NCBI GenBank assembly: GCA_903906615.1
Contig: CAIVKT010000321.1
Coordinates: 1 to 8,555, forward strand
DNA length: 8,555 nt
From: an uncultured Bacteroidota bacterium
Lineage (GTDB): Bacteria; Bacteroidota; Bacteroidia; Chitinophagales; Chitinophagaceae
Direction of reading: 5' to 3'
Part shown: positions 6,205 to 8,555 of the stretch, in pieces
Layout of the letters: the number at the start of each line of letters is the position of its first letter
Position numbering within the stretch: position 1 is the first letter of the stretch
Notes under the pieces: model-generated
What the model was told of the DNA's origin: nothing
Databases searched by the model: none
Seen by the model: only the letters and a program-made list of their open reading frames with translations
Program-made: the position numbers and the translations under genes

Positions 6205-6222
6205 TCCCGATAGCTATCGGGA
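6205..6222. repeat. 18-base perfect palindrome
   Basis: TCCCGATAGCTATCGGGA reads the same on both strands with no central loop. It is not followed by a T-run, so it does not look like an intrinsic terminator. It could be a dimeric regulator site or one copy of a dispersed palindrome; the core CCCGATAGCTATCGGG is, as I recall, frequent in spacers of some Bacteroidota. Confidence 0.75.
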
Positions 6223-6256
6223 GAGCAATAAGCCCGGCAATAAAAAAATCTTGCAC

Positions 6257-6367
6257 TTAGCGTTCATGATGTCGGTTCCCTGCATCTTTTACCTGTTGGC
6301 TCAATTTTTGTAGAAAATTTAACGCCGTCGCGTAAATTGTATCGTAGTTGATGAAGGCAAGGTACAT
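6257..6367 (-). CDS. possible 36-residue ORF or coding remnant, function unknown
   Basis: From an ATG at 6367 the minus strand encodes 36 residues beginning MYLAFINYDTIYATALNF, followed by LQKLSQQVKDAGNRHHER and a TAA at 6257-6259. The frame is open about 15 further codons upstream without a better start. The composition (aromatic and hydrophobic first half, charged helical second half) looks more protein-like than most chance frames here. However, there is no recognised family, no promoter match and no Shine-Dalgarno sequence. It could be a small protein, the end of a decayed gene or part of a dispersed intergenic element. Treat as doubtful. Confidence 0.22.
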   Translation of the reverse strand: MYLAFINYDTIYATALNFLQKLSQQVKDAGNRHHER

Positions 6368-6460
6368 TACACCTGATTTTCCACTTGTTGCGCATTCCGG
6401 ATATCGGTATATCTATTGTTTTTATTCATGGCTATACACACGGCATTATTAATAATGATT

Positions 6461-6468
6461 TACCTTTG
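6461..6468 (+). promoter_or_regulatory. Bacteroidota -7 element for darB
   Basis: TACCTTTG is a full match to TAnnTTTG and ends 25 bases before the GTG start of darB, so the leader would be around 18-20 bases. No TTG sits at the best -33 distance; the nearest strong candidate (TTGTTTTT, 6417-6424) is about 36 bases upstream. It probably drives darB and darA together. Confidence 0.55.
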
Positions 6469-6493
6469 CACACCCAAAACAATTAACACATAA

Positions 6494-7627
6494 GTGAGGC
6501 CAGTTTACATTACAAGATTATCGAAATATCTACCCAATGAGCCCGTTTCCAACGATGAGATGGAAGGTTTTTTGGGCATGGTCAATGGTAAGCCCTCGCG
6601 CGCCAGGCAGCTTGTATTGAGGAATAACGGTATCAAAACACGCTATTACGCCATTAAAGACGGCAAAAAGACACATTCTAACCCGCAATTGGCTGCGCTG
6701 GCCATAAAAGGCCTGTTCGATGAGCAGTTGCCTATAAGCAAACTACAGTTGTTGGGAACAGGCACTACATCGCCGGAGCAGGTGCTGCCGGGACATGGAT
6801 CCATGGTGCATGGCGAACTGGGCATAAGCAATATAGAGGTAATGACGGGTTCCGGCTCGTGCTGTAGCAGTATGCAGGCAATGAAGTTTGCATGGATGGC
6901 AGTAGCAGCTGGCATGGTAGATACAGCAGCAGCGTGCGGCTCCGAGCGTTTATCGGCATGGATGCAGGTTTCCCGCTTCCAGGCCGAGGCAGATAAGTTG
7001 GAGCAGATGACCGCCAACCCCATACTGGCTTTTGAAAAAGACTTTTTGAGGTGGATGCTGAGCGATGGCGCAGGAGCGGCATTGCTACAGGAAAAACCTA
7101 ACTATACCGGTGTTTCATTGAAGATAGAGTGGATAGAAATGACCTCCTTTGCCAATGAGCTGGAGACGTTCATGTACTCAGGCGCGGTAAAGAATAAGGA
7201 TGGCTCCCTTACCGGCTGGAATGATCTGGACGTAAACGAATTCTCTGAAAGGAGTGTGTTCTCCCTGAAGCAGGATACCCGGCTGCTGGGCGAGAACATT
7301 ATTAAAAAGGGTGGCGATTACCTGGCTACACTGATGCAGAAACATGGCCTCACAGCAGATCAGGTGGATTATTATCTGCCGCATATGTCCAGCGAGTTCT
7401 TTAAGAAAGAGATGATGGACTACCTCGGCAAGGTAGGTATGCATCTGCCCGAAGAAAAATGGTTCTACAACCTGACCCGTGTGGGTAATGTAGGCAGCGC
7501 CTCGCCTTACCTGATGCTCGAAGAGCTGTTTCACAGCGGCAGGCTGAAGAAGGGCGACCGCATACTGGTGATGGTGCCGGAAAGCGCGCGTTTTATTTAT
7601 GCCTATATGTATCTTACAGTTGTTTAA
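6494..7627 (+). CDS. darB: DarB-type ketosynthase III (3-oxoacyl-ACP synthase III family)
   Basis: Thiolase-fold condensing enzyme. In the dialkylresorcinol and flexirubin pathway DarB joins two acyl thioesters, one of them a beta-ketoacyl unit, by Claisen condensation, and DarA then helps form the resorcinol ring. The 377-residue product has the KAS III layout: an N-terminal segment (VYITRLSKYLPNEPVSNDEM), the nucleophile region GSGSCCSSMQAM with C124 the better match to the catalytic cysteine, H297 in YYLPHMSSEF, and N332 in RVGNVGSASPYL, completing a Cys-His-Asn triad. The double cysteine C123-C124 is worth noting. The start is GTG; a TAA lies directly before it in frame, so no longer protein is possible, and the N-terminus fits the family. 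Eighteen bases separate its stop from darA, and both are probably one operon. A generic FabH is less likely because of the neighbour. Confidence 0.9.
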   Translation: MRPVYITRLSKYLPNEPVSNDEMEGFLGMVNGKPSRARQLVLRNNGIKTRYYAIKDGKKTHSNPQLAALAIKGLFDEQLPISKLQLLGTGTTSPEQVLPGHGSMVHGELGISNIEVMTGSGSCCSSMQAMKFAWMAVAAGMVDTAAACGSERLSAWMQVSRFQAEADKLEQMTANPILAFEKDFLRWMLSDGAGAALLQEKPNYTGVSLKIEWIEMTSFANELETFMYSGAVKNKDGSLTGWNDLDVNEFSERSVFSLKQDTRLLGENIIKKGGDYLATLMQKHGLTADQVDYYLPHMSSEFFKKEMMDYLGKVGMHLPEEKWFYNLTRVGNVGSASPYLMLEELFHSGRLKKGDRILVMVPESARFIYAYMYLTVV

Positions 7628-7645
7628 CTTGCACTTCATCAACTT

Positions 7646-8555
7646 ATGGCAATGAAACCACGCATACTGGTACTTTATTATACACAGACAGGCCAGCTAC
7701 GGCAGATACTGGATAGCGTGGTATCCGGCATCATAGATAGCGTGGATATTGAGTACGCCGCCATACAGCCCGAAACACCATTTCCTTTTCCATGGACGGC
7801 ACTACAGTTCTTCGATGCCATGCCCGAAACGGTGGAACATCTGCCGGTGCCGGTGAAACGCCTGCCAACAGAGGTTGTCAATAAAAAATACGATCTCATT
7901 ATATTCGGCTATCAGCCCTGGTTTTTAAATCCCTCGCAGCCTGCAACAGCGTTTCTGCAAAGCATAGATACTAAGTTATTTAAAGATACCCCAGTCATAA
8001 CAGTAGTGGGCTGCCGCAATATGTGGCTGCACGCGCAGGAGAAGGTGAAGGCCTACCTGCAAGGCGCAGGCGCGCGCCTGGTAGGCAACATAGTGCTGGT
8101 AGATACCAATACCAATCTTATATCGCTGCTCACTGTTATCCGCTGGTCGTTCAAAGGCCAGAAGGCTGCCTCAGGTATGCTGCCCGCAGCAGGTGTGCAG
8201 GATGTGGATATACACCAGGCCAGCCGTTTTGGCCCGGTCATCTACAAGCACCTGCAACAGGATAACCTGATAGACCTGCACCGCGACCTGCTATCGGTAG
8301 GGGCTGTGCAACTGAATACAGGACTGGTGGTACTGGAGCAGACAGGCATTAAGAACTTCAGGAAGTGGGCAAAATTCATCCGCGAAAAAGGTGGCCCCGG
8401 CGACCCCAACCGTGCAGGCAGGGTGATGTTGTTTAAAAATCTGCTGTTGGTGGCTATCTTTATACTCTCGCCCATATCGTCTGTAAAAGCAGCCATTACA
8501 CGCCTTGTAAAGCGCAGCGCTTTGCTGAAAGACGTGGAGTACTTCAAAGAAGTGC
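7646..8555 (+). CDS. darA: DarA-type dialkylresorcinol condensing enzyme, cut by the window edge
   Basis: Second dialkylresorcinol enzyme, credited with ring closure and aromatisation of the DarB product to the 2,5-dialkylresorcinol that is esterified to the aryl-polyene acid in flexirubins. The frame from ATG 7646 is open for 303 codons to the last base, so the end is missing; family length suggests little is lost. The N-terminus MAMKPRILVLYYTQTGQL resembles the phosphate-binding strand-loop of flavodoxin-like folds, with TQTG at residues 13-16. A second conserved-looking block is YDLIIFGYQPWFLNPSQPA (82-100), followed by TPVITVVGCRNMW (115-127). About 262-280 (LFKNLLLVAIFILSPISSV) is hydrophobic enough for a membrane segment. 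The start could be the ATG two codons later at 7652. Pairing with darB makes the call firm; whether the cluster continues with aryl-polyene genes cannot be seen. Confidence 0.88.
   Translation, partial: MAMKPRILVLYYTQTGQLRQILDSVVSGIIDSVDIEYAAIQPETPFPFPWTALQFFDAMPETVEHLPVPVKRLPTEVVNKKYDLIIFGYQPWFLNPSQPATAFLQSIDTKLFKDTPVITVVGCRNMWLHAQEKVKAYLQGAGARLVGNIVLVDTNTNLISLLTVIRWSFKGQKAASGMLPAAGVQDVDIHQASRFGPVIYKHLQQDNLIDLHRDLLSVGAVQLNTGLVVLEQTGIKNFRKWAKFIREKGGPGDPNRAGRVMLFKNLLLVAIFILSPISSVKAAITRLVKRSALLKDVEYFKEV

Larger units (their letters stand above)
5830..6493. other. long divergent intergenic region
   Basis: These 664 bases separate the minus-strand glycosidase gene from the plus-strand dar genes and must hold the promoters of both. 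Apart from the elements listed separately (two promoter matches, short direct repeats, a palindrome, a small ORF), 5880-6110 holds no feature I can name. On the minus strand from about 6051 a short open stretch includes KVFNKVIRSKTNNLW and ends at TGA near 5970, which could be a decayed coding fragment but has no start and no family I recognise. Confidence 0.6.

Noticed and set aside
7178..7642. Minus-strand 154-codon frame
   Set aside because: Antisense to darB, which has an intact Cys-His-Asn triad; no family features in the antisense product.

Overview
The window looks like chromosomal DNA of a Bacteroidota bacterium, most likely in or near the Chitinophagaceae. The grounds are a secreted enzyme ending in a type IX secretion (T9SS) C-terminal sorting domain, a DarB/DarA pair of the dialkylresorcinol/flexirubin pigment pathway, several matches to the Bacteroidota -7 promoter element TAnnTTTG, and starts without clear Shine-Dalgarno sequences. 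The lineage below phylum is inference.

Layout, left to right. (1) A complete trpS on the minus strand (61-1056), with a promoter match so close to its start that the mRNA may be nearly leaderless. (2) A 464-base intergenic stretch holding a short tandem repeat, a possible interspersed repeat and, at 1376-1468, the remnant 3' end of a T9SS cargo gene. (3) An AT-rich plus-strand gene for an exported TlpA-like thioredoxin-fold protein (1521-2882). (4) A minus-strand toxin-antitoxin pair: an intact small antitoxin (3229-3399) overlapping a RelE/ParE-type toxin whose C-terminus appears to be frameshifted (2949-3247). (5) A large minus-strand T9SS-exported protein with a clan GH-A-like glycosidase barrel (3535-5829). 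(6) A 664-base divergent intergenic region with direct repeats, an 18-base perfect palindrome and a small possible ORF. (7) darB (6494-7627) and darA (7646 to beyond the right edge) on the plus strand, which begin or form part of a flexirubin/dialkylresorcinol cluster.

The most notable structure is a pair of direct repeats of about 120 bases (1297-1414 and 3451-3575). Each carries the end of a T9SS sorting domain plus conserved sequence beyond the stop codon. They bracket the AT-rich TlpA-like gene and the toxin-antitoxin pair, so that roughly 2-kb segment may be a later insertion or the product of recombination between paralogous cargo-gene ends. I found no clearly new multi-gene system. The best second looks are this bracketed segment, the broken toxin, and the secreted glycosidase of unknown substrate. 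No tRNA, rRNA, CRISPR array, transposase or convincing intrinsic terminator was recognised.
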